Source: Rhipicephalus microplus (lineage: Eukaryota > Arthropoda > Arachnida > Ixodida > Ixodidae). Taken from it: a stretch of 64,000 nucleotides of DNA. The stretch is taken from positions 232,001 through 296,000 of the forward strand of contig NW_027464783.1 in assembly GCF_043290135.1 (NCBI RefSeq). Reading direction: 5' to 3'. Below, in pieces: positions 1 through 14,395 of the stretch. The notes under the pieces were generated by a model. It was not told where the DNA came from. It worked only from the letters and a program-made list of their open reading frames with translations, and did no database searches. Both the position numbers and the translations under genes were made by a program. The first letter of the stretch is position 1; each line of letters opens with the position of its first letter.

Positions 1-226
1 AATGTACAGGGGAAGTTATTAGAACCAATGGAATGTAAATAAGAAGAAAGTAAACCCAAAAAAGTGGATGGAGGGAAGGCCACTTTGGTAGCTAAGTGTT
101 TAGAGCATCGAACGCGTTATTCGAAGGTCGTTGGTTCGATTCCTGCTCACGGCTGGTTATTTTTTCATCCACATTAATTTCTTCTTATTTACATTCCATT
201 GGTTCTAATAACTTCCCCTGTAGATT
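1..226. mobile_element. Foldback/MITE-like element with tRNA-like core
   Basis: The first 49 bases are repeated as a reverse complement at 178-226 with a single mismatch (position 4 of the arm), giving a long-arm foldback with a ~130-bp core. The core (about 83-158) resembles a tRNA-derived SINE head: an A-box-like GTAGCTAAGTG and a perfect B-box-like GGTTCGATTCC at 133-143. An anticodon-like stem is visible but the loop lacks the usual T33, so I do not call a functional tRNA gene. The left arm starts at base 1, so the element may extend beyond the window. Confidence 0.7.
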
Positions 227-316
227 GCTTGGCATTACTGTCTGTTAGACCTCATTAATATTGTGTTAAAACACGGAAAAACGAGCCCTTAGGTATACAC
301 TTCTTTTCCTTTTCCT

Positions 317-319
<3 letters not shown>

Positions 320-377
<58 letters not shown>
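320..377. repeat. (AT)n microsatellite
   Basis: An uninterrupted TA/AT dinucleotide run of about 29 units. The open frames across it are low-complexity YIYI translations and not genes. Confidence 0.97.
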
Positions 378-379
<2 letters not shown>

Positions 380-455
380 GTTTTAGTGCATATACTGATA
401 GTGAAAATGGAAGGTGTGCGTGTGAACAGTAGTTCGACAGTGTAAACTGCTGCAG

Positions 456-493
456 GCAAACTGGGCATTGGCATGCAAACTGGGCATTGGCAT
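456..493. repeat. Two-copy 19-bp tandem duplication
   Basis: The unit GCAAACTGGGCATTGGCAT occurs twice with no spacer (456-474 and 475-493) and no mismatches, which suggests a recent slippage duplication. Confidence 0.9.
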
Positions 494-1503
494 GATATTT
501 CAACTGGTTTTAGTGTGCTGTATTGTTGTTTTTTTTTTCGGATTGTTTATTTTTGGGTGCCGTTCGGTATTATTTTTTGTTCACTGTCAAACTTATTCAT
601 GTCGAATAGCCGAGGCAATATGGATCTCAACCTCTCCACAGCAAAACAGTTAGAACAGAACAGAACAGAAATCAAAATTACAACTGCACCTCTTTCGTGC
701 TTTCTGGCCGCAAAGAATGGATCATATTTAAAGCTGCACAGCTTGCCAAGAAAGGGTCCAGCTTCGAACCCTTGACGCGCGGCTTTTTTAGAAAACGTTT
801 TTTATGTCTATATTTCATGCTGGAACATCAAAAGCAGCGTTAGTGCACTCTCTGGTCATGAACTCTGATACTGACAACTGCGCCAGTTTTGTAAAGTAAG
901 CAGTTGCACTGTTTTGCTTGGTAACTTTTTCACTGTTGCGTTTTTTTTCATTCGTTTTCTGTGCTACAATTTTTGTGGAGGGAGTTTATTTCTAACGACT
1001 TAGTTAAGGATTCATTATGTCGACCACTTTTTCACAGGATCGTCTCATACTATATTGGGGACGGCTGCTTGATGCAATGGGTCTGCTTGCGGCCAAGCAG
1101 TCCGAATTTCTTTCCTTGTTGAAGCTTACCGTGCAATATATGGCTGATTGCAATATAGGGCTGAATTTCATCATTAGAACCGTGAAGTTTTCGCTGCTTC
1201 TGCTTAACCTTTCTGGCTTTTTTCTTGTTGTTGTTCGTTCTTTCGTTCCTTCACTGCTTCAAGCAATGATGAACCGCATTCACGAGTTGTTGACTCTAAC
1301 CTTGTGAGCTTGAAAAACGTTAACTAGACAAAGGCTAACTAGACAATGTCGAGACATCCTGTCTACTTGAGAGCTTGAGAACGTGCACGGAAAGAAAGAG
1401 GGCTAAGAAAGTTGCGCGGAAAGAGAGAGATTTCTGCGCACATGCTTTTTTGACACATGCACAGGAATCTTGCCATAGCTTGCCATTTCAATGTTGAAGA
1501 TGG
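494..1503. other. Unassigned intergenic stretch
   Basis: AT-rich sequence. The short open frames (for example 473-775 and 1017-1307, plus strand) have no recognisable domain, no upstream promoter signal and ordinary random-frame composition. I see no gene or repeat I can name. Confidence 0.5.
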
Positions 1504-1737
1504 TGCTCCTTCCTGGCTCAGTAGCTAAGGCCCCACACCCATAAAAGGAAGGGGTCGGACGTTCGATTCCACGCGCCAGAGTTTTTCTAGATTTTATATT
1601 TCTTTCATGCGTTTCCACATATATATAAATACGTCTGCGTATACAGTCAATAGCGTTGTTCGCTGATGTCGACGCCGACGCCGGCGGCGAAATCCAGCCG
1701 AGAGTATTCACATAGTTCCAATCGCATTACAAAAATT
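1504..1737 (+). mobile_element. tRNA-derived SINE (family S2), copy 1
   Basis: The head carries A-box-like CTGGCTCAGTAGC (about 1512) and B-box-like ACGTTCGATTCC (about 1559). The 3' body shares with 26376-26579 the segment around GCCGGCGGCGAAATCCAGCC and ends in a short A-rich tail (1730-1735). The two-copy relationship is seen directly. The assignment to a tRNA-headed SINE follows from the box A/B spacing. Confidence 0.75.
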
Positions 1738-3897
1738 GTTTAGGTGCCTTATGCAGAACAGTCTACAAACGTTGTGGTACCTCCTTCAAAGAAGATGTTG
1801 TTGGTGCAAGACGCAAAAAAATCAAAAACAAAAAGGGTTACTTCTTATACGCTATGACATTAGCGGCCGCATCAGTCTTCGCGACTGTCATCTGCCTGAC
1901 ATACATGGGTAATATTTTTTGCAGGTGGTAGAACATTCGCAGCCCTTAAACAGTCTATGTTACCTTATCATGATGTAGAATGGGAGGCATATCAACACAA
2001 TAACAAACACGATGTCAATGAGCTAGCAAAGGTTCGGAAGACGAACATGCAGTGCCATTGCAAGGAAGCTTACCCAGAATACAATCTAATATTCTATATT
2101 AATTTTGAAAGCCTTGACTTAAGGCTCAAAAGATAATGTACAAATACAAAGCAGCAAATAAAGTGAGAAAAACAGTACCACATGCACACAAACAACCAAT
2201 GCCAGCACAAAAAAGCAGTTAGCCTTTGCCTTAGCTAATTTCATTTAAGCCGTATGTTTTTGTATGTAAAGATAAAATAATATATTCGTGGCTGTTATCT
2301 CTAACAATCTCGGAGACAACATTCAAAGTTATTTTGTGCAGTCAATTGGAAATGTCATTAAATAAATGTGAAATATATCCAGGAGTGGATAGTTGTTAAA
2401 TAATAATTAGAAGGTAGAGCAGAGCACATGAAACCGGTGGAAAGAACTGTCTTGTTAGGTATTTACTTCAAATGAAACACCTACCAACCAACGAGAATTT
2501 TGCTAAAGAATCGGCAAGAACGTAATGATGCTTTTCCCCCATAATAGTTATACTGAACTAATAAAGTTTAAGTAATAAGCCAAGACACTACGTTGCGAAA
2601 CCTTGTAAGGTCCTGATTCTTTGACAATATGCGAATCATTCAAGCAAATATTACATAAAAGGAGTCATATTAGCAGTAGTAAAAGTATAACAAGAGTGCA
2701 CGCTATGAATAAATTAACAAAGAAGATTCATACATTCGGTGGAGGAAGAGCAGATAAGCGCAATAACGATCGAGATATCAGAGAACGCGGGAAAAAAGAA
2801 CGAATGCTATTGATTTTGGGATTCAAGATAAACAAAGTTACCTCCAGAACGAAAAATAAAAGGAGGGGGATGGGGGACGCTATCACAGCCTTACGCTAAC
2901 TGGTTGAAGCGAACGCGCATAAAACTTTAATAATGGACTATCATTGAGGTTTTTCGTATTCAAGACGACGTTTGATGCTGAAAAAAAAACCCCCCACAAA
3001 CTCACTCAAAATCTCTCCGTGAGACAATGCTTGATGGGTCACACGGGATCATGGCGCGGTGAATCGATTGCTCCGTCTGCTGAACTTGGCTAGTTGCACG
3101 CCACTCACTTGTGCACGGCTCGTTGAAAATGAGCCCTCGCTTCTTGCGCAATGATCTTGATCGATGCGCGGTGCGGCGAAGGACCGTATAGATGTTTTCG
3201 CTCATGACCTTCGCCGACATTCCTCGCTTCTATATCTCCTTCTTTTTTTTAGCAATATTTATCTAGCGTGCAACTTTTACACGCCATGTATGATACGCGA
3301 CGCGGTCATGTGTTCCCAACAGCTCATGCATGTTCCACCACAATAAATTGCGTTTTAGGTCTATTTTTCGCATGACAAATTGTCCTTATGGATAAAATGA
3401 ACAAAAGCATACTTTCATCTTAACAATTACGATTCCATGTGGGTACAGCGGAAAATATTTAGACATCCCATGAAGAAATGCTACTGAGTAACATGTGAGC
3501 AGCACTCGGGATAGGTGTGTCCACAATCACGCAAGAAATTGTGTTGAATCAAAAGCAGTGTAGCGAAAATGACACGTGTTGTAGCCATAACGTTGACGCA
3601 ATGTCAAGGCAACATTTCCCATACTATAAATATGCGGCATCCAATATTCGTTGCCACGAGAAATCTGTCGTATAAACTTGCAACAAGTTGCAACATTTAG
3701 AAGCCATCAATTGAGCAAAACATTTCTCTTTTTTTTATATCAGAAGTGCGTGACGTGGGCCCATATTGTGCAGAAACAAAAACATCGAATCATTGTGAAA
3801 TGTTTCAGAGATCGAATGTCGCAGAGAGAACGCCTAGTAATCAATTGAAACATTCGTCAGTCACGCGTATATCGCTTGTCTCGGTGCAGAATACAAC
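1738..3897. other. Unassigned intergenic stretch
   Basis: Mostly AT-rich sequence. The open frame at 2621-2899 (plus, 92 codons) is lysine/arginine-rich with no family resemblance. I recognise no repeats, RNA gene or coding exon here. Confidence 0.45.
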
Positions 3898-4020
3898 CAT
3901 TATTTTTATTTATTTATTTACAGAATACTGTGAATCCCCCATTATAATTACTACAAGGGTGAGCATCGCTGTCACAAGTTCTGACGTATGAAATAAGAAT
4001 AATTAGAATAATAAAGAACA
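3898..4020 (-). mobile_element. LINE 3'-end fragment with (AAAT)n tail
   Basis: Read on the minus strand, the segment ends in GTAAATAAATAAATAAAAAT, preceded by an ACAGTATTC block. This is the same layout as the 3' ends of the larger minus-strand LINEs at 28.94 kb and 60.28 kb, whose tails are also AAAT-type. No coding sequence remains, so it is a severely 5'-truncated copy. The upper boundary is approximate. Confidence 0.55.
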
Positions 4021-4291
4021 AGAAATCACTGAACGTGGCAGTACGGCATAGAACAATCATACATAGTTATTTGAACCATAACCAAGTACAAGGTACACCA
4101 ATGGTACACCGACAAAAAAAAACAGGAGTCTAGAAGAAACGAAGCATAGAAAAAAGAAAACACAGATAGAGTATTATTATCAACGAACCGTATTAAACAA
4201 TAAATATATGCAGACAAGTGCTATATATTATATTATATAATATATTGTCACTGGCATGAATAGTCCGAGAAAAGATTTTGACATTGCCAAT

Positions 4292-4976
4292 AAAAACGCC
4301 AGGCCTGCGCTGAAGGCGCAGCACAGTGACAGCGAAAGCTAGAAGAGTGGCCTCTCAGAACCTTTTCTGAACACTCATTGGGTGACTGTTGGAATTACCC
4401 TTGCTTGATACCCACTACAGCGTTAATATTAAATTTTTTGGGTAGTAGGCCAGCGTTCGCTATGCTATATTTCCGCATTCTTCTGAGAATCGTGGTATCC
4501 GCTAAACGCTCGCAAGGAATTCTGTGCCAATTGTTCATGCTGTGGCTAATGACGATGAGGAATTATGCCTGAAGTGAGTACGCACGACAGTTATTAGGGG
4601 AACAAGAACATGTTTTTGTAATAGGTTCGAGCATTAAACGACCCACTCGTTATGCTACTCGCATTGTGCGACGACTGCTTGTTCTTTCGCTGTTTCAAAA
4701 CGCTTTATAAGTCGTATTAACGCGGTTGCTTTCATGACATCAAGCCTGCCTAAGGCAAGTTTGCCAACAAGTCCCGAGCCCCGGAGTAGCTCAGTGGAAG
4801 AATACTGGCCTGGCAACCAGCGGACCCATGTTCAAGCCCCGCTTTGTCATTGGTACTAATGTTTTGCTCTCTAATTTCACGTGATGTGATTACGGACACA
4901 GGTGGCGGCAGCGGCAGACAACTGCAGCACTGCGCGACACCTGAGTTGTGATCTCAAAACAGCTTTCGCTGTAAAA
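4292..4976 (+). mobile_element. ~690-bp tick repeat with internal tRNA-like module, copy 1
   Basis: This is the uninterrupted copy of a repeat that recurs at 27376-28311. Shared landmarks in the same order are CGCCAGGCCTG at the start, GCTGGCGTTCGCTATGCTA-like text, GATGAGGAATTATG, AAGCCTGC..AAGGCAAG, a tRNA-like block and GTTGTGATCTCA..ACAGCTTTC at the end. The motif ACAGCGAAAGCT (about 4330) is inverted at about 4963, suggesting short terminal inverted repeats. It is non-coding, and a MITE or composite SINE is the best description. Confidence 0.7.
4783..4851 (+). other. tRNA-like module inside the ~690-bp repeat
   Basis: GTAGCTCAGTGGAAGAATAC is a good A-box/D-arm match. ATGTTCAAGCCCC is a B-box-like T-arm with one deviation from GGTTCGANNCC. 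The order and spacing follow an animal tRNA, with tRNA-Gly text most similar by eye. The matching block at about 28110-28170 in copy 2 has GGTTCGAGCCCC. It is probably a tRNA-derived SINE head rather than a functional tRNA. Confidence 0.55.
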
Positions 4977-7508
4977 AATCAATGCCATTTAATACTTTGC
5001 CGCTTAGAGCGAACTTATTCGAGAGATAACAAGTAAAATAGTATGCCGTGTACATCAACAATTAGTCCAACGCCAGGCCATCCACCAATGTTTTTTTTTT
5101 CGTATGTTTCAAACCGCATTGATATGTTGACATTCTTACACACCTATGCTTATGTCTCCTCCGAAAGTCTATACATCGAACCATCTGAAGACCGCCTACA
5201 CAGCTAGAAACGTGATTGCTACTCGCGTTCTCTGGGTAGAACCTGCGGTGAGGAGACAGACCACACAACAGCTGTAGCGCTGTGTGTAGAAGTCGAGGTA
5301 CTTCCGCCCATACGAAGCGTCCAGGAAAACAGTGCGATATGAACATTTTGCGTGCGTTCTAGCTCCCCAAGATATCTTCAATTTCATGAATCGTGTTATT
5401 ACATTGTTCGAATGGCGACGTCAGCTTCGCTGTTGCACCACTATGTTGAAACTTTTCAGCAACATGCTATACGGTTCTTATAGATTGAGCAGAGCATCTG
5501 GTTTTTGAAAATGAGCCCAAACGAAATAATTAGGTTTATGCAAGGCTTGTTTTCCTCCCTTGATAAAAAACAACGAACATGCGCTCAGTGCTAATACTTG
5601 GTGTACCAAACCTGTAAATGCAATGTTAGGTGTCTTGGCGCGCCAAAAGTTTTTCCAGAGTTGCACACGAAGGCTTTGCGTGGTTTCATACTGCGTACCG
5701 AGATTTGTTGTTCCATTTCAGTTCGCGTTTTACACTTTTGTACATTTTGAATTTCTCTTTAAAAACCCATTCCCGTAGGCGAGCATGTCATGCACTTTAC
5801 ACTACTGCATCGCACCAAATTATCAAGAAAGTTCATCAAAGCGTGTGCTTTTTTTCTGCATCGTGACAACAAGAAAATTATGTCCAATGTTTAATTGGAA
5901 GGTCACGCAGCATATCTTAGTTTTCGGATCATTCACTCGCCCCGGTGTTTTTATCTCTGTAAGCGAGCTAAAATAATCACTCTTGGTTCGACCCATACTA
6001 TACAACTTGGTTTTTGCTAGTGTTTCATTCATTATTTTCTGCCATAGTAATTAGTGAGTTCATCTAGAAGGCCTTGTTGCTGTGCTAGTGCTATATCACA
6101 TTAAGGAAAGACTTCGTTGCCTCAGCGTCTGAAGAATGAGGGTCACGGGAACAGAGCGTCTTTTCTTATGCCTCTTTTCTTGACGCCCTTTTCTTATGAC
6201 TCTTTTTTATTCTATATAAAAATGACCCCTATAGGAATCATAAGGCATCTAAGTTTTTTTCTTAGAGTAACTTTCTCGAAATAAACGCCCACTAACAAAA
6301 TTTATCAAGTGGCCACGCGTGCCTAAATTTGGTTCAGTTACAGCAAATTGTGCATGGGTCCATCGTAATGGGTTAGCTGCTGTACACGACTAATTTTGTA
6401 AGACCTCCAGTAGCTGCTTCTCAGGCGTTCTACAAAAGTGGCAGAACACAGTGGCAGAAACTATGCGAGGTTGCAAATGGGGAAACCGCAATTGCCTAAT
6501 AAAGTAAGTGTAACACACGCAGCCCATGTCTCTGGCAGCATTTTAATACCTACATAAAGAGGGGGCGCTCCACAATATGACAGTGATATACGACGCTGAC
6601 TGTCGAAAAACAGTGCCCTAAGCCAGACACGGCTCGAGTTTTTTTTTCTGAAAAGAGAGATCAAACTGATTTTTACATGTAATGCCAAGTGGCCGTCATA
6701 ACTCATCAACTTGCTTCAAAATTTTTCTGAACAAGCGGGCCGAATCCATGAAGATATTTTCTAGTAAGTGTGGTTAATCCCTGGAATGTGACCATATTTA
6801 AATGGTATGCACCACGCTGTCTAACTATTATACTTTTCAACAAGTTTACAAACATACCGAGAGTCTTTAGGACTTTCTATATAGAACGTGTTTCACGCAC
6901 AAAACCAAGCCACTGTTTACTAACTCCCATGTCGGATATACGCTGACTTGGTTTTTTTCTTCTATTTTTTGCTACCGAAACCTGAAAAGGACTTTATGGA
7001 CGTTCTGTATAGGTCACGGCAGTACTCGAATACATGCTTTGTTGTTGTAACAACTGTTGCTGTACGAGGGCACCGCTCAATAAACGCTGAAAAATGACAA
7101 GAAGAAAAAGCGTAGGAGCAGAAAAAGCAAGTCTGGCGAGATCAGTGCAAGCACCATGAGGTTTCATGCTCATCGTACGCAATAACCAACACACGCATAT
7201 GTAGCCGAGAAAAATATTTGCTTTTTGCCCTCGTGTGAGAGTGCGCACAGACTGACAAAAGTATCGCCGTTGTTTGTCTTCCAACTTCTCGAAGACAATA
7301 GATGTGCCACTGGAGCGACGAAATTGGGGCTAAGATAACTGAAGTTATTTCTGCCAATTGACGTAAAACAAGATTATTGGCAGAAGTTCCTGATATAATC
7401 ATTAAATTCGCCTCACTATCGGGCTACGTAAAACAGGGCAGAAACTTGCCGTCCGTCTTACTTCCTGGAATACACATAGGTCGAAAGCTGTATTGTGCTG
7501 TTTCGGAG
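4977..7508. other. Unassigned intergenic stretch
   Basis: AT-rich sequence with only short open frames on both strands (such as 5062-5346 minus and 6994-7284 minus). None shows a recognisable domain, and no splice-linked series is evident. I see nothing to annotate. Confidence 0.45.
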
Positions 7509-9633
<2,125 letters not shown>

Positions 9634-10252
9634 TACACAGTGTCCCACATAATTTGAGCCAAGAATATGAAAGTAAAAGGCACTTAGGAGGCGAATTGAA
9701 CCAAACGCATACTGCTCACACTGGCCTGTAGGTACTCAGGCTATTTTTTTACCCCAATACTAATTCATTAATAATTTTCAATTACTCATTTTTAATTACG
9801 GGCTGGAAACCCAAATTATCAACACTGAAACATACTTTCAGACACCACCGCCTAAATTGTTCACTGTACGATACGTCTCGCGTTGTTATTTTTTCCACGT
9901 TGTAAAGAAAGCCATGAAATAGGGAAAAAAGCCGTGTGACAAACCGCGAGTGCACTGACAGCGCTGGTATATGCTTTCTTTACAACGGGGAAAAAATAAT
10001 AGCGCTATACGTATTGTACAGGAAACAATTCAGTCGGTGGTTTCTGAAAGTATCTTTTAGTGTTCATATTTTGGGTTTCCAGCCCATGATTAAAAATAGT
10101 TAATTAAAATGAATAAATAAGTAGTCTGGGGAGCAATGAAAATAGCCTCAGTACCTACGGGCTAATGAGAATAGGACGCGTTTGGTTCAGTTCGCCACTA
10201 AAGTGTCGTTCATTTTCAAATCCTTGGCTCGAGTTATGTGGGACACCCTGTA
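9634..10252. mobile_element. 619-bp palindromic MITE with TA ends
   Basis: The left arm 9634-9912 and the right arm 9973-10252 are inverted repeats of ~280 bp around a ~60-bp loop. The tips are TACACAGTGTCCCAC and, read inward from the other end, TACAGGGTGTCCCAC. Both begin with TA, which fits the TA target preference of the Tc1/mariner superfamily. No ORF is present, so it would be non-autonomous. Arm identity is high but imperfect (about 10-15% mismatches by eye). Confidence 0.8.
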
Positions 10253-11848
10253 TTTACAATCGGTGGTACTGAGCAATCAAGCGTTCCGAAGAACCCAGTG
10301 AACAGCTTCTGGGCATTGATGTTAAGCGTAGCAGAAGTTGCTCTGCACGTGGTCAAGTCAATCTGTGACACAAGAACATAGTCTGAAAGACGTCGCAGGA
10401 ATTCAAACACAAAGCAACCCTTGCTTTTGTTTTGAACGACTCGTCTTCACAGCGGGCCAGCTAAAGTGATCAGTTAATAGGCAGCAATTTGTACAATGAA
10501 AACAAAGCCTTGAAAGGGTAGCTTTGGCAGCCGCAGCAGCCCATGCTTGGTAAAATTATTCTTCGCGAACTTCTGTACCATGGCGTTATTCTCCCTCTAA
10601 GCGTGAAATTCGCGAATGAAGAAGATGCCGCACTGCGCTTGTCGTTAGAAAAGGGGTGAAGTCAAAACAGCTGGTGTCATCTGATATATGCAATTCGAGT
10701 AGCACAAAAACGCTTGGAGAGTAAATAATGCAGTACATGCACCACAGAACTCTTGAAAAATTTCAACTTCAATTTAGCGCCATAAACAGCAGCAAATCAC
10801 TTTGAGTCGGGACCATATGTTGCCAGACATTCAAAGTAGCTTATCTACAGGACACTTGTACAAATTTGCACATACGAACATGGAACATTTTTGACCGACT
10901 TTTTAATTGATTTTTTATTAGCACTTTTATGTTGTGGAAGTTTTCGCCCACGGTCCTTAATGAAGAAAAAAGTGGTGACCTTCGCTAGACAGAGACTTCC
11001 TCAAAATTTGATAAAAGCAACTTTTCTTAAAGTAATACGTTAAACGAAATCTTTTAATTCAGCTCCGATATTTATACGACGAACCGTATGCTTATAGGTT
11101 GCGTAGCTGAGCAGTACGTGTTAGATGTTAGTTCTGCGGACAAAGAAGTTATACAGTCTCCTGTCAGTGGTGTCACTGCACAATGGTGTGAGCCACAATA
11201 GGCTGTTAGGAGCAAAGAGTAGCGTTAAACTCTCGAAAACCTGATCACACTTGTTTTCATCCTAGTTTTTTTTTTTTAGGTTCGTCAGTTCGATTCGAAT
11301 ACTCTTTTTCAGCAACCAGAACCAGTGCGTTTGAATCGGTGCTGAAAGTTCAGGATAACTTTAGTTCATGGTGTTTGAATAGGTTCTCATTGTTGTTATA
11401 TGCAATTACGTTTTCCTACCTATAGAAGTCTGCTCAGTCGACGGTTTCAACTGAAGAAGTCTCGATAACGTTAAAGTTTCAGAGGAGGGAGCCCAAGGCT
11501 TCGCGTACGCAATTTCTTAGCTGTTCACCAATGCCCATGCACGCTATTCTTCTGAAATACTTGGTTATGCAAGTAATATAAGATCTCGAGCTAGTTGGTT
11601 GATTATGCCAAGGCGAGAACAGCGTGCACTGACGGTGCCCTTCTTGTATTCTCCATGTCTGTCCTCGTCAGGTGCGCATCGGAGTTTGCAAAGCACCTGT
11701 GCACCCAGAAATGTGACTAACATTCACCATGTCAGTGCTTTGTGCACTATAGGATGCCCGAGCGAATAAAAGAAAGCCATGGAGGTGAACAGTAATTCTA
11801 TTAGGTTTGTAACCCTACGTTTTGTAAACAGAGTGAGAAGTGACCAGA
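10253..11848. other. Unassigned intergenic stretch
   Basis: AT-rich sequence with no long open frame on either strand and no repeat I can pair with another part of the window. Confidence 0.45.
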
Positions 11849-12213
<365 letters not shown>

Positions 12214-13200
12214 TAACTAAAATAAGAACTTGGTTTGAAGAAACTATCCCGATGTTATTCCTAAATAATCTGAAAGCTTAGCAAACATCGGAAGCATCTC
12301 CTCGATTGATCAGAGGAGTAGCGTATATTCAACCTGTAATTTATTCTAGAGCCATTCTTATGGCGCCTCTACCAGCAAAAACAACCTTTTAGCAGCCATC
12401 TATTTTCCTTTTGTATATGTAGTTGTTGACCACGTGTTAAGAAAATAGTAAGCGAAAACGGAGCCCAGACGTGAGGATATTTGCTATTGCTAGGCACCCC
12501 AGCGCGGACGTTTCACGTCCCTAGCGACTAGGTGTTGGCAGTTTGCTCACGTTCGTAGCGTCGCAACCACGTGGGAAGTGAGACATTAGGAGTAAGGTCA
12601 GTTGTTTCAGGGTCACCAGTGTTCAGAGCCTCTTTTAGTGCTTTTTTTTCTGTGAATGAACATGACTAGTTCAGGGTAGCGGGTCACTGCCAGGAAGCAT
12701 GAGAACTTTTGTTACGATATACGAAAAAGCTTTCAGCACCAACATTTTTTCTTCACGCAGTATTACTTTTGGTATGCCTTTTTTATTTTTTAAAAAGACG
12801 GTTTCGCATTTTGGTGTTTGGTGCTTGCGTTTGATGAACTTTTCAGTCACAAATTCTGAAGGTGAAGGAGAATGATGCTAGAAAAAAGGCAGGGAGATTA
12901 GCTGCGTCTGGGTCTAGTTTAGTCCACCTTATGATGGGGTAGAGCAAGAAAGGTTAGAGAAAAGGAGAGAAAAGTCACTGTGGCAGCCGACGTAACAGTT
13001 CAGCTTTTGCTATCGCTGATTGTAAATCAGTTCAGTATGCTTTAAAAACACAGCAGCGCTTTTGTTGCCCTTCAGAACTGTGATGGGGAGCCCCAGGGTC
13101 CCAATATCTTCTTGGCGGTTAAAGCAATTCCGTCCAGGCAGTTTAGAGCAGCACAAAAATTGGCTCATTCAAACTCTAACTCTGATTCTTTCATTTGCCG
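12214..13200. other. Unassigned intergenic stretch
   Basis: No coding frame of note and no recognisable repeat. It is bounded on the right by the TACACAGTAAAAA end of the GGGTG-type repeat. Confidence 0.45.
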
Positions 13201-13460
13201 TACACAGTAAAAATTTTTACACCCAGAAGGGTGTAAATGAGCTTGTCCCGTGGGCGACACCCTAAGGGTGGTAATTCAGCACCTTCCAAAAAGGGTGCTT
13301 TTTCATGCACCCTTAGAATAGGGTGTACATGTAAAAAAACTGTAGGGTGTTACAAAAACACCCTTAAGGAAGAGTGCCTACGATGTTCATCACTTTTTTA
13401 GCACCCTCTGAGGAGGGTGCGAGAAGGGTGCACAAGGGTGTTGAGTGCCAATGGCAGGGG
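13201..13460 (+). mobile_element. GGGTG/CACCC-rich terminal repeat, left copy
   Basis: Starts TACACAGTAAAAATTTTTAC and continues with many GGGTG and CACCC words able to pair as nested hairpins (for example ACACCCAGAAGGGTGT, GCACCCTCTGAGGAGGGTGC). A reverse-complement relative lies at 21483-21691 and ends TTTTTACTGTGTA, so the two form an inverted pair 8.5 kb apart. The inner boundary is approximate. No coding sequence is present. Confidence 0.65.
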
Positions 13461-13650
13461 TGCCAGTATTCTTTTAGACTGCACTAATAGATATCAGCAT
13501 GCACTGATTACACACTACTTGAAGAAAGTGGTCGTGATTATCAATGGTGCGCCACCTGTCGAGCTGCATTCATTGCGTCTGGGCAAAAATATAAACGCGT
13601 ACTATCGTGTATGAACTTGTGCTGGATCTATATATACTTCACAGTATATG

Positions 13651-13665
13651 CATAATGCGCATTAC

Positions 13666-13699
<34 letters not shown>

Positions 13700-13814
13700 A
13701 AGTGGGGTTTAACGTCCCAAAACCACTATATGATTATGAGAGACGCCGTAGTGGAGGGCTCCGGAAATTCAGACCACCTGGGTTCTTTAACGTGCACCCA
13801 TAATGCGCATTACA
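13651..13814 (-). mobile_element. Ruka-like SINE, 5'-truncated, with target-site duplication
   Basis: On the minus strand this is the 3' half of the SINE present full-length at 31921-32179, ending in an (AATC)n tail (GATT on plus, 13667-13698). A 14-16 bp direct repeat CATAATGCGCATTACA flanks it (13651-13666 and 13799-13814). That hallmark and the 5' truncation fit LINE-mediated target-primed reverse transcription. The tRNA-like head is missing. Confidence 0.9.
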
Positions 13815-14000
13815 GAAAATGAAGCCTTGCTGCCCTTGCATATTGCGTTTATTTAATAGGCAAATAAAACATAAACTTTGCTTTTGCAACACAACTTTTT
13901 CACCAGATATACGTTCACGTATACGTACACTACACATGCAACACCTCAAATGTTTATCATATTTATTCAGTTTCACTTCATTGACAATTCTTTGCAACAT

Positions 14001-14395
14001 ACAATTACACTGGTTTCAGTTTAGTATACTGCTTCAAGTACATAGAGACTACAAATGAAATATACGCTAATATATCCCTATTATTCTTTCAAGTATCTAC
14101 AATCTCAGTGGTTTCCAGTTTAATACTCCTTCCTGTACACAATCGGTTAATAGGAATGAAATACAGGCAAATATATACGTATGATTCTTTCAAATATATA
14201 CAATCATCATGATTTCACTATATACGCCTTCATGTACACAATCGTTCCCAAGAAGTGATGCACACAAAAATATATATGGATAGTGTTTTCAAATGTATAC
14301 AATCACAGTGGATTAAGCTTTGTATTCCTGGATGTATAACAATTGGTTATGAGAAATGAAGTACATGCAAACATATACGGGTTTTCGCACATATA
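14001..14395. repeat. ~99-bp tandem array, four degenerate units
   Basis: Units begin at about 14001, 14099, 14200 and 14299 with ACAAT(T/C)A-type starts. Each contains a GTACA(C/T) block, a GAAATGAAGTACA-like block, an ATATATA block and a TTCTTTCAAATATA-like end. Period is 98-101 bp. Units are clearly diverged. The array is AT-rich and non-coding. Confidence 0.8.

Noticed and set aside
83..158. Possible functional tRNA gene
   Set aside because: Box B is good but the anticodon loop lacks T33, and the core is enclosed in inverted repeats, so a tRNA-derived element is more likely.
13667..13698. Independent (GATT)n microsatellite or CRISPR-like repeat
   Set aside because: It is the (AATC)n tail of a SINE within a target-site duplication. 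No spacers are present.
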